Shown here in pieces: positions 25,704 through 36,824 of a stretch of DNA of 64,000 bases (position 1 is the stretch's first letter; each line of letters begins with the position of its first letter). The notes beneath the pieces were generated by a model, which saw only the letters and a list, made by a program, of their open reading frames with translations, had not been told where the DNA came from and searched no databases. Both the position numbers and the translations under genes were made by a program. Origin of the DNA: Sympetrum striolatum. Lineage: Eukaryota > Arthropoda > Insecta > Odonata > Libellulidae. The stretch is from assembly GCA_947579665.1 (NCBI GenBank), contig OX388349.1:17578459-17642458 (forward strand), given 5' to 3'.

Positions 25704-26513
25704 TGTGTGATAGTGGACGCTCTAACGTGAAAACTATTGTTCGTATCAACACCAAACTTCATATATAGTACTGTGGTGTGTGCTGTCAGAGTTGATTAGT
25801 GTTTGGAGAAAATCGGTCAACCGGAAGTCGAGCTTTATTCATTAAAGCTCATTTCCGGTTTTCAAAATATCTCCATAAATATGATATATACGTATATTCA
25901 ATAACTTATAAAAGTTTTAGATAACGTAATTTACTATAACTTTTGTATTTAACATATTTTTGTATCACCGGTTGATTAGGAGTTATTCGTGAAACACTGA
26001 TAAACCGGAAGAAGATGATTATGTACTTTGTGGGCGCTCTAACATGAAAACTATTTGGCGGATCAACACCAAATTTCATATGTAGTACTTTTATTACAGT
26101 TTTTAGAGTTGATTAGATTTTGGAGAAAATCGGTGAACCGGAATTCGAGCTTCATTCTTCAAAGCTCATTTCCGGTTTTCAAAATATCTCCATAAATATG
26201 ATATTTACGTATATACTATTATTTATAAATGTTTTAGAAAATAAAATTTACTATAACTTTTGTATGAAACATATTTTCGTATCACTGATTGTTTAGGAGT
26301 TATTCTTGAAATACTGATAAACCGGAAGTTGCTGATTATGTACTTTGTGGGCGCTCTTGGCTCTATGGGCGAAAGGCCAGTTCCATCGTTTTTCATCCAG
26401 CATGTCCCGAACAACATTATTTATAATGTTTAGAGTTCGAAATTACTGTCGTAGATAAGTATTTACATCTTATATATGGAGAAAGTCATGTGCTGGCCAC
26501 ATCAGATTTCTTA
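25519..26513 (+). mobile_element. Interspersed repeat BR, copy 2
   Basis: A 14-bp perfect inverted pair, ACTTTCTCCATATA (25522-25535) and its complement (26473-26486), brackets most of the element. Beyond the right member, CATGTGCTGGCCACATCAGA forms an ATGTG/CACAT hairpin before a T-rich end. Inside are a GT tract and two units of about 318 bp; GAGTTGATTAG recurs near 25788 and 26106, each followed by a GGAGAAAATCGGT..ACCGGAA block and a GATAAACCGGAAG block before GTGGGCGCTCT. Plus and minus frames over the GT tract are artefacts. The transposition mechanism is unknown. Confidence 0.8.
25647..25709. repeat. (GT)n microsatellite in BR copy 2
   Basis: A GT-dominated tract interrupted by GTAT units. 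The same position holds a much shorter (GTCT)/(GT) tract in copy 1 and a longer GT tract in copy 3, so it is an internal feature of BR that changes length. Confidence 0.9.
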
Positions 26514-26867
26514 TGTGGTGATAATCAGCAAACCTTCCACCATTACATACGTAAAGTTTGAAATTTTACATCAAATATGTTCGATTTGGATTATATTATA
26601 CACAAAGTCTCCCTAAGTCCTTAAGTCATATTAATTTTTCTTGCTGGTTATATTGGTTTTCAGAGCAACTATCCAGCAATTGAAAGTTCGGGATTCGACT
26701 TTTTTCATTTCTGTTCATCTCCGGGAATTGATATTGTATTTTCTGTGATAAATTTCCATAAAATAAATGGTTTTTGGATTATAATATCGCTATACCATTT
26801 CACCCATTTTTCAGTCGAATGCCATTAGTTTACTGAAATCGCACCTAAAAAATCTTTATTTGCCTTA
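26514..26867. other. AT-rich spacer
   Basis: Sequence between two BR copies; I see no identifiable feature. Confidence 0.4.
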
Positions 26868-27035
26868 ATTTTCGTCATTTTCTCGAATAATGATCGAAAA
26901 AAGCAACGAAAAAGGATAATTTTAGCGAAATTTCAATTATTATCACCTTTTTTTCCTTCATTTTCCTGAATAATGATCGAAAAAATCAACGAAAAAGGAT
27001 AATTTTAGCGAAATTTCAATTTTTATCCCCTTTTT
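26868..27035 (+). repeat. Tandem duplication of an ~84-bp unit
   Basis: The block CGAATAATGATCGAAAAAA..CAACGAAAAAGGATAATTTTAGCGAAATTTC occurs at about 26884 and again at about 26968, a period of 84 bp with few differences. The second unit runs directly into the start of BR copy 3, so the duplication may be linked to that insertion or may mark its left edge. Confidence 0.8.
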
Positions 27036-27165
27036 TACTTTCCCCATATACGAAGTATAGAGAAAGTATTGTTTTCATGAAAAAATTCGACTTCGAGATT
27101 TCAACGGAAATACATGTTTTGGGGTCCCTAGAACACGTTTTGACCATTTTCTGAATGATGTCTGT

Positions 27166-27220
<55 letters not shown>

Positions 27221-28101
27221 TGTATGTGTGTGTGTGATAATGGGCGTTCTAACTCGAAAACTAAAAGTCGTATCAATACCAAACTTCATATATAGTACTG
27301 TGGTGTGTGCTGTCAGAGTTGATTAGTTTTTGGAGTAAATCCGTTAACCGGAAGTCGAGCTTTATTCATTAAAGCTCATTTCCGGTTTTCAAAATATCTC
27401 CATAAATATGATATATACGTCTATTGTATTACTTATAAAAGTTTTAGATAGTATAATTTACTATAACTTTTGTATTTAACATATTTTTGTATCACCGGTT
27501 CATTAGGAGTTATTCGTGAAATACTGATAAACCGGAAGAAGATGATTATGTACTTTGTGGGCGCTCTAACATGAAAATTATTTGTCGGATCAACACCAAA
27601 TTTCATATATAGTATTTTGGTTTGTGTCGTTAGAGTTGATTAGTTTTTGGAGTGAATCGGTTAACCGGAAGTTGAGCTTAATTCTTCAAAGCTCATTTCC
27701 GGTTTTCAAAATATCTCCATAAATATGATATTTAGGTATATACTATTATTTGCAAAAGTTTTAGAAAATGTTATTTACTATAACTTTTGGTTGAAACATA
27801 TTTTTGTATCACTGATTGTGTAGGAGTTATTCATGAAATACTGATAAACCGGAAGTTGCTGATTATGTACTTTGTGGGCGCTCTGGGCTCTATGGGCGTA
27901 AGGCCAATTTCATCGTTTTTCATCGATCATGTCCCGTAAAAATTATTTATCATGTTTTTGGCATCAAAGATAATATATAATATTAATAACTCATTTTCCA
28001 AGTTTAGATGGAATATAGAGTTCAAAATCATTGCGGTAGATAAATATTTACATCTTATATATATGGAGAAAGTCATGTGCTGGCCACATCAGATTTTTTA
28101 T
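27031..28101 (+). mobile_element. Interspersed repeat BR, copy 3
   Basis: This copy is closely similar to copy 2 over its whole length: ACTTTCCCCATATA at 27037, GGGGTCCCTAGAACACGTTTT, a GT tract, two units of about 315 bp (GAGTTGATTAG near 27317 and 27632) and the closing TATATGGAGAAAGT (28060-28073) with the ATGTG/CACAT hairpin and T-rich end. It has no coding potential. Copies 2 and 3 lie in the same orientation about 1.5 kb apart, so a local duplication or clustered insertion is possible. Confidence 0.8.
27157..27236. repeat. (GT)n microsatellite in BR copy 3
   Basis: A long GT tract with rare TC and TA interruptions, at the same internal position as in copy 2. The His/Thr-rich minus frame over it (27282-27016) is a by-product of the tract. 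Confidence 0.9.
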
Positions 28102-28567
28102 ATTAGGAAAATTGAAATCAAATAAATTTCTTTACTATGTTAACATGAATATCTATCGGGAAATCGTATTTAATTTTTAAACACGGATTTTTTTTATCCA
28201 CAACTCACCTTATTTAAATATATCGTCAATATTGTTTTACTTACTTTAAACGTCTATTTTCAAATCTGCTCCTACTTTCTTTAACCGAGGAGATAGGTAG
28301 CGATCATTTTTATGTAATAGAGAAGTATAAAACATTTTTACGTGGTTACAACCAAGAACTTCATTAACGATGAGCGAGAAGTCTCAAATAATCAGCTAGA
28401 GTGACGGAGTCCTAATTGTTTTTCAGATAATAATTTGGTTTAATACTTTTAGTCAGTGTTGGTAGATTGATTTATAAACTACTTCTCGTAATAAGTGGTT
28501 GGCATATCTTTGCTGACAGAATAAGTTTGTTATTTACCATTCATAATTCTTATAAAAGGGAAATTTG
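28102..28567. other. AT-rich non-coding stretch
   Basis: Nothing recognisable between BR copy 3 and the fold-back element. Confidence 0.4.
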
Positions 28568-28877
28568 ATACAATATTTAATAAAAATATCTGTACAAGAT
28601 TCCACGAAATAAAATAACACTAAAATACACGACTGGTTTCATCATCATCAGATGATAAATGAACAAAAACATCGACTTATATACAATTTTTGGTTGTGTA
28701 GGATATTGGCCCACCTTCACATCTCACACAACCAAATATTGTCTATAAGTCGATGTTTTTTGTCCATTTTATCAATTGAAGATGGAATTATCCATGCCGA
28801 AACTAGTCGTGTGCATATTTCAGTATTATTTTATTTCATGGAATCTTTTACAGATATTGCCATTAAATATGGTGCTC
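28568..28877. mobile_element. Large fold-back element, ~310 bp
   Basis: Two arms of about 130-150 bp pair over nearly their full length. Matching blocks include AAGATTCCACGAAATAAAAT with its complement near 28830-28850, and AACATCGACTTATA with TATAAGTCGATGTT. Both arms carry a core variant: ACGACTGGTTTCATCATC on the left, and GAAGATGG followed by GCCGAAACTAGTCGTG on the right. The 89-codon frame at 28652-28921 is a fold-back artefact. This is the best preserved large member of the fold-back class here. Confidence 0.8.
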
Positions 28878-28929
28878 ATCTAGCTCCACCTAGTTACTGC
28901 TGTAGAAGTCTATATTTTTAGAAAATTAG

Positions 28930-29095
28930 ATAGTTTTGGTATAAAGTGTTAAGACCGTAAACTTTGCATGTAATGGCTTGTGCCCAGGAAAATTATAAAG
29001 ATGTATGGAGGTGGAAATTTCTGAATTGATCGGGACTCAAACCTGGTTCTTTCCAATTTTTAGCGGACACTCTAAACCTAGTGAGCTCTCTCGCA
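28930..29095 (-). mobile_element. tRNA-derived SINE fragment
   Basis: The minus strand shows an A-box region AGCTCACTAGGTTTAGAGTG (29086-29067) and a B-box GGTTTGAGTCCC (29043-29032). A body follows in which GCAAAGTTTA near 28970 recalls the SINE remnant at 46.3 kb. No acceptor stem closes, so it is not a tRNA gene. The ends are approximate. Confidence 0.65.
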
Positions 29096-29595
29096 TAGAA
29101 TCAACAATCTAGCTATTACCCTACCTATACCAGTCTATTATCACTGTAACTGACCCTCAGCCGGAGAGGTTCACAGGAAACCGACGTTTCGGCCACCGAC
29201 TCGATAGCTCCCTTCGGGATTGAGTGACACAATTTGCTCTTCCGGCGCTCTTTGTAGGCCAAGCGAAAGGTGGCTCCGATTTCCATCGATCGACTGTCAC
29301 TTTTTTCAGAGATTTTGACGAATATTATTCTGTGGCGCTGCAGAAGATAAAACTAGTCGATGCAAATTTGCCTGGATTCGTGTGAATGAACAGCGGTAAC
29401 GCTGCAGTGAATAATTTAAAATCGGAATCCAGTGAAGTCCTCCAGAACGTCATCCTGATACCAGAAACAGAGGAAGATTTGCTGATGTATGCAGATTATT
29501 TTCAATTTCTTATTTGCTCTATTTTTGTATGCGACACTCAACGCAAACTGTTCGAGTCCCGTTTCTGTTATATAGTGTTATTATTTTTATACGCT
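29096..29595. other. GC-richer island, non-coding
   Basis: Bases about 29150-29390 are CpG-richer (ACCGACGTTTCGGCCACCGA and neighbours). A 114-codon frame starts at 29386 and runs into AT-rich tandem repeats; it has no known domain and I do not call it a gene. Confidence 0.35.
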
Positions 29596-29960
29596 GCAAT
29601 TAGGCGGAAGCCAGGTGGCAATGTCATCATCAATGCATTATTAAAAATCAAAACTAAACTTATGCATACACAAATAAGTGTCACATCAATTCTAAACGAA
29701 ATTTTCAGTTTTATTTTGGTAATTATATAATTTTGAATTAAGTGGAATCCAAGTGGTAACATTATGATCAATACACAGTTATATTTCACCGTTATAAATA
29801 TAGCGCAACAAATCTCCCTATACAGATCACAGCAAAACAACATTTGAACAAAAACATATGAATGTCACACACATAAGAATACCTATATACTTAAGAAAAC
29901 CCACATTGAGCACTCTATCGAAGAGCATCAATACACAATAGATCTTCAGTTATAAGAATC
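29596..29960 (+). repeat. Degenerate tandem repeat, ~138-bp period
   Basis: AATTAGGCGGAAGCCAGGTG (29598) and AATTAAGTGGAATCCAAGTG (29736) align and continue into ATCAATGCA/ATCAATACA. A weaker third echo, with ATCAATACACA and CAGTTATA, appears near 29928. The units have diverged by roughly a quarter, so the array is old. Confidence 0.6.
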
Positions 29961-30049
29961 AGTTTTTATAGGGTTTCCGCCTCCAAATCTCTTTTCTATT
30001 CCACAGGAAAGATTTTAGAGGTAGGGAAGGAGTATGGGTAGGGCAGGAA

Positions 30050-30350
30050 AGATTATAGATTTTTAACTCCAATAGCTGTTAAAATCAACTGCTTGGGCCG
30101 TGACTCAATGGTATGGATCTATCAGGAATAAAAGTGAACCCAACTTTTACAATACCTCAGAATATTTTATTCGGAAACGACCTGTGGTTTCGACTCATGG
30201 AGTCATCCTGAGGACTGCATGAGTCAAAACCGTGGTCGTTTCCCAATAAAATATTCTGTGGTATTGTAAAAGTAAAAGTTAGTTTCACTTTTGTTCCTCC
30301 AATAGCTGTCTTTGGCGGCGCTCCGTATCTCATTGCCGCCGAATTTCATA
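30050..30350 (+). repeat. DR-A copy 4, split by an insertion
   Basis: The left part reads ATTATAGATTTTTAACTCCAATAGCTGT and stops at 30079. DR-A resumes at 30299 with CTCCAATAGCTGTCTTTGG, then GGCGCTCCGTATCTCATTGCC and GCCGAATTTC. Removing 30080-30311 restores a continuous DR-A path, so the repeat was present before the insertion. Confidence 0.75.
30080..30298. mobile_element. Fold-back element inserted in DR-A, 13-bp target duplication
   Basis: CTCCAATAGCTGT is present exactly at 30067-30079 and 30299-30311, giving a 13-bp target-site duplication around a 219-bp insert. The insert starts with a 40-bp non-palindromic head containing CTTGGGCCGTGACTCAATGG, then two long arms (about 30110-30185 and 30215-30297) that share ACAATACC..AGAATATTTTATT. 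Near the centre it carries GTGGTTTCGACTCATG and CATGAGTCAAAACCGTGGTC, the fold-back core. A 13-bp duplication is longer than cut-and-paste DNA transposons normally leave, so LINE-driven retroposition is possible. Confidence 0.85.
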
Positions 30351-30570
30351 AGCAATAGGAAGGCCTAGATTACATACTTCCTTATAATAATAGTGACGGA
30401 TTTATTAGGTGAATCTTAGTCTAGAAAGGTCATTCTTATAATTAACCTTTTTTAAGAACTCAATCAATCATGCTGTAACCAAGATTCTAACCAGGCGAGA
30501 AACACCCTTTCTAAGGGTACTTCTTAGAAAATTGTTAATCTGGGCCTACTGAGAATGTTGGTAATCCTTG

Positions 30571-30670
30571 CTGATGTTTCACAAAAACGATGGCAATGAG
30601 CTACGAAGCACCAGAGAAGACGGCTATATTTAACCTCTAATTCATTTACAGCCGTGTTCCAATTTTCTTT
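30571..30670 (-). repeat. Dispersed repeat DR-A, copy 5
   Basis: The minus strand reads AATTGGAACACGGCTGTAAA, TGAATTAGAGGTTAAATATA, GCCGTCTTCTCTGGTGC, CTCATTGCC and TTTTTGTGAAAC, the full DR-A order. It lies 220 bp from the end of copy 4 in opposite orientation, so the two could pair in a single strand. Confidence 0.7.
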
Positions 30671-30672
30671 AT

Positions 30673-32040
30673 TTATTTTACAGCCTTTAACAAAATATAA
30701 ACGTCACTTTATCACAGTTTCCTCTGGACATCTTTAGCTACAGTGGAGCTAAACAATTTTCCTTACTTGTAAGCTAACGAGTTGGAATCCCACGTTGGCA
30801 AATCCGTGCTTTGTGCTTGAAGAGGCCCTCAGCGGCGTTGAAAATTGTTGCACATTTCCTCGATGAATTTCCTTCCGCGGGCATCAAACACCAGAGCTGG
30901 AATTCTCCCTGGAGGCCCGCTCTCGAGAGAAAAGATGGTTAAATGGAAGTCTCTTATCGCGTTTTCGCCTTTCCTCCGAGACACTCGTCTCCCACGGCGA
31001 CGAGGAATAAAGAGACGCGAGTTTCTCACGGCTCAATGGAAGCACTTTAACCACTTGAGTGGTGCGTGACGTCAGGGGGAGCTAAGGTCAGACCAGCGCA
31101 CGCTTTGTTTGTTGTGCGTGGGAATATGAGTCTGAGTTTTTAGAGAATTCGAGGAGACGAAAAACACTGCCTACGCCACGTATGCTGTGTTTGCCATCTC
31201 GAGAAGTCGCATTGCTGTACCATTATGATTATTAATGCTCGCCATGGGGAACTCCGGTCTCTGAAGACTTGAGAGGAGGATATTTTTGTAAGATTTCCAG
31301 TCATTTTCAAATTTCCCTAAGTTTTCATATTGCTTTAATTCTTGCCCTTACCATACCATGATGGATGGAATACTTCTTGTTTGTCTTATGGTAAAGGATA
31401 GAGAAAAACGTATTTTTCATCTACTTTTGTCACAGTCTTGATCATGGTTGCGATGGTAAATAGGGGCACTAATTAAGGTTTTTCTTAATGGAATTCTAAG
31501 AAAAGTGTTACTTGTAGAGTCATTATACTTCACTTACATGAAAATGTTACGCTCATAGCACTCTAACTTGGTAAAGAAAGCAAGGACAAACTTCCTCACT
31601 CCTCAGTCTGCCTAGTAAGCCTCATTCTTCCTTAGCTAATGTTAGAAGGGTTGAAACCCTTTGAGTTGAATATTTCACAGACTTTCCTTTTACTTTTTCA
31701 TCTATATAAAATTCCTCTTTTTGTCATATTCCCTATTTACATTCCGTACTAGTTCCTTGTTAAAAATCTACGTATTTTGAATGTGTATCTCTCAATACTG
31801 GATTTTGAGAGTGAGAGTACATTCAAGGTTTTGTCGACCAAATGTTGTCTGATAACTCACCTCGAAAACGTAGTAAGGATTTAAAAAAGTTTTATTTGGA
31901 ATTTTAAAGTAAAATTATTCGCTTAAAAACAGTTTGTTTTAGTTATGATACTTAGAGCTATTAACCGACATCCAGCTAAAAGAGCCATGATTAAAAAAAT
32001 AGGCAATTTTGCTACGAGTACCACTCAATCAGAAATTAGA
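30673..32040. other. Non-coding stretch with a GC-rich island
   Basis: Bases about 30780-31250 are CpG-rich, with overlapping 74- and 66-codon frames on opposite strands and a CGCAC..GTGCG hairpin near 31094-31118. The remainder is AT-rich. No domain is recognisable. Confidence 0.35.
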
Positions 32041-32041
32041 T

Positions 32042-32480
32042 AGAATATCGTCGAAGATAAAATGTGCAATCAGTACTCATATATCAATTTCTCTCTCGAT
32101 GTTGCATTTATTGAAGTTATATCCAGACATACCCTTTACTTGCTTTCATTAAGGAAGGTTTGCTTTTCATCTAATTTCGATTTATCTTTTGAGTTATAGA
32201 GAATATCGCCGAAGATATCACGTGCAATCGGATCGCTATATTAAATTATTTTAATTTAGCATTCACAGAAGTTCTACCCGGATTGCCTTTTGATCGCTTT
32301 GATCCAGGAATTAATATAACCTCCTAATTTCGATTCATTTTCTTTTATTTCGCCCACCGAAGATGTTCCGCCGCTCTCTCATCACAATTCACAAAATGAT
32401 TAATTCTGCATTTTTCCTGCGTGCTCATATCTGTATTGCCTACATTGCCTTTCACGTTGCGATTTCGAGAAATGGCTGAG
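32042..32480 (+). repeat. Degenerate tandem repeat, ~150-158-bp period
   Basis: GAATATCGTCGAAGAT at 32043 recurs as GAATATCGCCGAAGAT at 32201 and, weaker, as CGCCCACCGAAGATG at 32351. Between them, GTGCAATC, then ATT..AGAAGTT, TTGCTTT and CTAATTTCGATT appear in the same order. About 2.7 diverged units are visible. Confidence 0.65.
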
Positions 32481-32689
32481 CGTATATATCGGATACGGCA
32501 AATCTGGGTCACTTAATTAAAGAAATAAGGACGCCCACGAATCCCGGATATCAATCCGCGAACGAATACACGGGGAAAATTCCATCAGCGGCCTCATTTT
32601 TCGATGCATATTAACTGTCGAAAATTGAAGCGGAGGCATCCAGATCTAGAAAGAAAGGCACTCATTTGCATTTGGATTGCATTCGTCCA

Positions 32690-33195
32690 CTTTTTGTCGA
32701 GATACAAGTTGCGCTTATGTTACGTAAGAATGCCCTCTCTATACAGCTCAAACTTTAATCACTTAAACTTCCAGAGGAAAATAGCAGCAACGCGTAATAA
32801 CGAATTAATTAATTAAAATTTTTAAGTCTTTCCATAAAATAAAAGGAATATTTCGATATTATTCAAAGTTAGTCTTATTATGTAGCCCAGTTTTCTTCAG
32901 TATCTTCTTAGAAGAATGTGAAATCTCAGAGAAGTCTTTTGTTGTGATCTCTGCATATAAGTTTCGCTTAGATTTCGGAATAAGGTCCCTTGTATAGCTT
33001 AAACTTTAATCACACACAAATATTCCAGAAGAAAACAAAGAAAACTTGTAATAACGAATTAATTTATCAACGTTTTTTGAGTAATTTCATAGAGTGAAAT
33101 GAATATCTCGATACGATTGCATTTTAATCTTGTTTTTGCCTAGTAATTTTCAGTTATTTCTTAAAATAATGTGATATATCAGAGAAGAGTACCTG
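32690..33195 (+). repeat. Degenerate tandem duplication, ~255-bp period
   Basis: Bases from about 32698 (CAGCTCAAACTTTAATCAC, then GTAATAACGAATTAATTAAT and GAATATTTCGATA) recur from about 32950 (AGCTTAAACTTTAATCAC, then GTAATAACGAATTAATTTAT and GAATATCTCGATA). Both units end near an AGAGAAG, at about 32935 and 33187. The block starts some 200 bp after the 150-bp array, so this region has seen repeated local duplication. Confidence 0.75.
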
Positions 33196-36100
33196 TTTTA
33201 TCAGGATCAATCGGTAAGCGACATGAAAAATCATCAAGCCTCCACCTAGTTGTTTATAGACAGTATTTAGATTTAAATGCTATTACATCTTTACAGTTGG
33301 ATTCCTTTCATTCTCTTCTTTATACAGGATAAAAAAAACATACCTTTCATTTACTTTCGTCTTAGTCTTTTCATGGCATGACAACAAAGCTACTAATTAT
33401 GGAATGACGCTGATCTTAGACATTCGTGTTCAGGGTTGAAAAGTTAGCATTGGTAAACTACGTCACTCGTCATCTTGTCCACTACAGCTCATTACCACTC
33501 TCTATAACTTTTCATAGATAATTCAGATACACGATTAAGGAAAATGATTCAGAACTAGGGGATCCAATCAACCTTCGGGATGATGTCTTTATGCAAGATA
33601 TTTATTTGAATTAATTAACTCTTTATTTTGGCAAGGTTTGGCCAATGTTGACATCTCCTCCACCTAACTTCAAGTTTGAATACATATAAATGTATATTAA
33701 CATTTTTGAAGAACAAAAATAAAAATATTTGGGTTTGTGGGAAAATTCTTCTCTACTGAAGGATGAAGAAGGCAAAAACCTCGTTGTGCGGGAAAAGACA
33801 AGGGAGGTGAAAAAATTTCCAAAAATACATAAAAAGAGAAATTTATATAAATTAATAAATTTAACTATACTACGATCTTAAAGCTAAAATCGAAGTCATG
33901 ATGAATACAAAGTATGCAATTCTGATACATATACATTTTATGTTAATAATGGGAACAAAAAGTGACGCTATTCGTTATTGCATACCCATTAAAATTAATA
34001 AATGTCATATATAACATCCCGTACATGATGAATTATCATCATGATGAATATTAAAATGTGACCTATGATTGAGCTTAAATGATGCGACATGGAAAATTTA
34101 AGTACGAGGTTAATCCCTTTGTAAACCATAGTGTTATATTTACTTTTTCAGGATAATTTTGCTTGGCTAATAGCAGTGAGATTAGAAACAATTTCATAAG
34201 GCCGAGTAAATAAAAGTAATTTTAAAAAATCCCACAAAGTCCGTAAGCTCCCTACCTCTGTAATGAGTAATATAGTCGAAGGAGTTCAAGTAATAACGCG
34301 ACGTCATCTTGACATTATTCGCGTATTTAATGAGCAAGGGTCCTTCGTTGCAATTAAATGCATTTGCCGCAAACTGAAGTGTTTCAGCATGCTTGATATG
34401 TAGATTTTACTTCCTAATCACCTTGGGAAAATAATTTATTTAGTACCCAATGTTCTTTTTCGAGGTAAAGGAGGAATTCTGGTGAAATAATAGCCGTAGG
34501 AGTGCTATCTTTTTCTCGCTTAACTTCTGTCACTTGGTTGGAATATTATTCTTACTTTGCTACTTACATAAGGTAAAAATCGAGCATTTTAAGCGTAAGT
34601 CATTCACGGATGTGTTATTACTGGCCTCGGTTGATGAAGAAAGGGCAGATTTTTTTGTTTGCTTACGTAAAGCCCCAAAGTTAACGCATATAATAAACGA
34701 GAAAAGAAAGGAAATGTACGTTTAATGTAGGAAAAAGGGAAGAATAAGAAAATAGTCGACCGTCTCATTTACTTCGGAGTGAAGTCTCATTATTTCAAAG
34801 TCCTTTTCCTAATTTCCTCGGAATGCGACGAAATAATTTTGCCCAAAAGATGTCATTTTTAAAGTGAAGTTCACCGAGCTCAAAGTCGAGCATTTAAGCG
34901 AGCAGAAAGTTCATTTTTAGGATCCGTGCGATGAATAACTCCGCCGAAATGTCTTCTAGGATTTAAGCTTTTTGTGGAAACACTCCACTCGTCGAAAAAT
35001 ACGGTACAATGAGCTTAGAGAAACGTAAAATGAGGTGTTGGCTTGAGTGATGCAAATATTCAGACTGAATGAAAATTTTCTTAAAAGGTCATCTTCCTCA
35101 AAGGTTTTTCCGAAATATTTTCTCTATCCTGGCGCGTCGCTAATGGGCTCTCTGGAGATTGGAAAGATACGTTTCCACTCGAGGAATCAGTGTCGCCAAG
35201 TCTCAAATTACTAAACTTAAATTTCAACTCTGCAACCTAGTTTCGAATAACCTGATGATTATTTTTAATGACGTCAACTTGTTGATACACGTTCAAATCG
35301 AGAAATTTAATGTCAGGGCTTCGAAATTATCTTTGAAATATTGTAACGGTGTTAAAAATATTATGATTAGAGTAAACCTACCGTTTCAGTATAAAGAGGA
35401 TTCCGCTTCAGTCTGGAAAAAATTTAATTTATATTAATTACAGCCAAAGTCTGCCGCTGCAGTCAAGGCTGCTTAAGGCCGATCGGTGATTTAGGTTAAT
35501 TAAATCACAAAAGTTTAAAAGTTAATAATCTTGCAGATAAATATTCTATACCGAATAATTATGATAGAAGATGATAGAGTGATATAAAAAATAATTTCCA
35601 TAATTGAGAAAAGGTAAAGGTGTTATTGAGATTTATTTGATCTCCTACTGATTAAATTTTCCCAGAAAAGGCTAAATTCCAAGCGAATTCTTCTTCAAAT
35701 TGGAAATCCGAAGCTGGTACAATCGACAAACAAATCCACAGTTAAGTTGCAATTTATTTAAAGGATTTGTTTTTTTTATCAAGATTCTAAATTTTTATTT
35801 CTCAAATGTTAGTAATTAGAACTTCGGTGGATAAGATGAAAATGCATTCCCAAAAAAACTTCTTATTACTTTTGTCTTTGAGTTTCAATTCAGATTAATG
35901 ATATGAAAGTTATTATACTCTGAATATGCCTTGGTGCTTCATTAAAATTAACAATCATCTTTAAGAGATGTTTAAGAGCAGTATGTATTATCTGAAAGAC
36001 TGATGGTGAAGACTAGATTTGAATATTCCATGTACATCTTTATCACTAAGCAATTTCTGTCGTTTGTGTATAAGTTATGGTTATATTGTATTATAGTATT

Positions 36101-36822
36101 TGGTTATTTTATTCCTAAAAGTTGAAGTCAGATTATTTTTGTCCATGAATGATTATATCCCTTACACATATTCGCAGTTTTTATCAAATTAATCAATGAA
36201 ATGGTTTAAAATTTCATTTATCTTAGAATTCATAGCAACGTATGATTTGTTTACACCATTTTTATCAAAACTAATAATAAGATATATTTCAAGTAGAGCC
36301 AGTGTTGAACGAATATATAAAGTCATTTTTAAGAGTCAGAATTAAAAAAAGTAACTCAGAATTAAAACCTGCTTTCGGGGCCAATAAATTTATTTCCCAC
36401 ATATTCTCTCAAATTTAATTGTCATCGTTCTTAAATAAGTTCCAGTTCAATGTTGAAAACTGAACTTACCGGATGAGTATCGAATATAATGCTTATTCGT
36501 AACCTGTGAAAGGACTCTGGAAAAGATACTCTATCCCCAAAATTGGATTTGTTTTAGGGTACATTTAATTATTTATTATTTTATTATTTATTATTAATTA
36601 TATATTATGAATGTTTTTTCCACATTACTATAGAAATACAAATTTGCGACCTTTAATATGAATAGATACCGAATATATTATCACAGTCAATTATTATGAT
36701 ATTATTAGCACTCAACCTGTTTTGGCATGTTTTTTTATTCATCTTCTTGGGTAGATGAAAGCCTTTCGGCCCCTTCTTCCCCTACCCCAACAGCTCCCAA
36801 AATCAGGTGCATTTTAGCCAAG
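33196..36822. other. Long non-coding stretch, no gene seen
   Basis: Mostly AT-rich, with a GC-richer patch at about 34740-35160 and an ATTATTT-rich simple stretch near 36565-36600. Frames reach only 92 codons (35159-35437) and have no known domain. No repeat ends were recognised. Confidence 0.4.
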
Positions 36823-36824
36823 TA

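Noticed and set aside
25510..25768. Overlapping frames rich in Thr-His (minus) and Cys-Val (plus)
   Set aside because: They are translations of the GT microsatellite inside repeat BR; the same artefact occurs at 27016-27282.
28652..28921. 89-codon frame
   Set aside because: It runs through both arms of the fold-back element and is explained by the palindrome.
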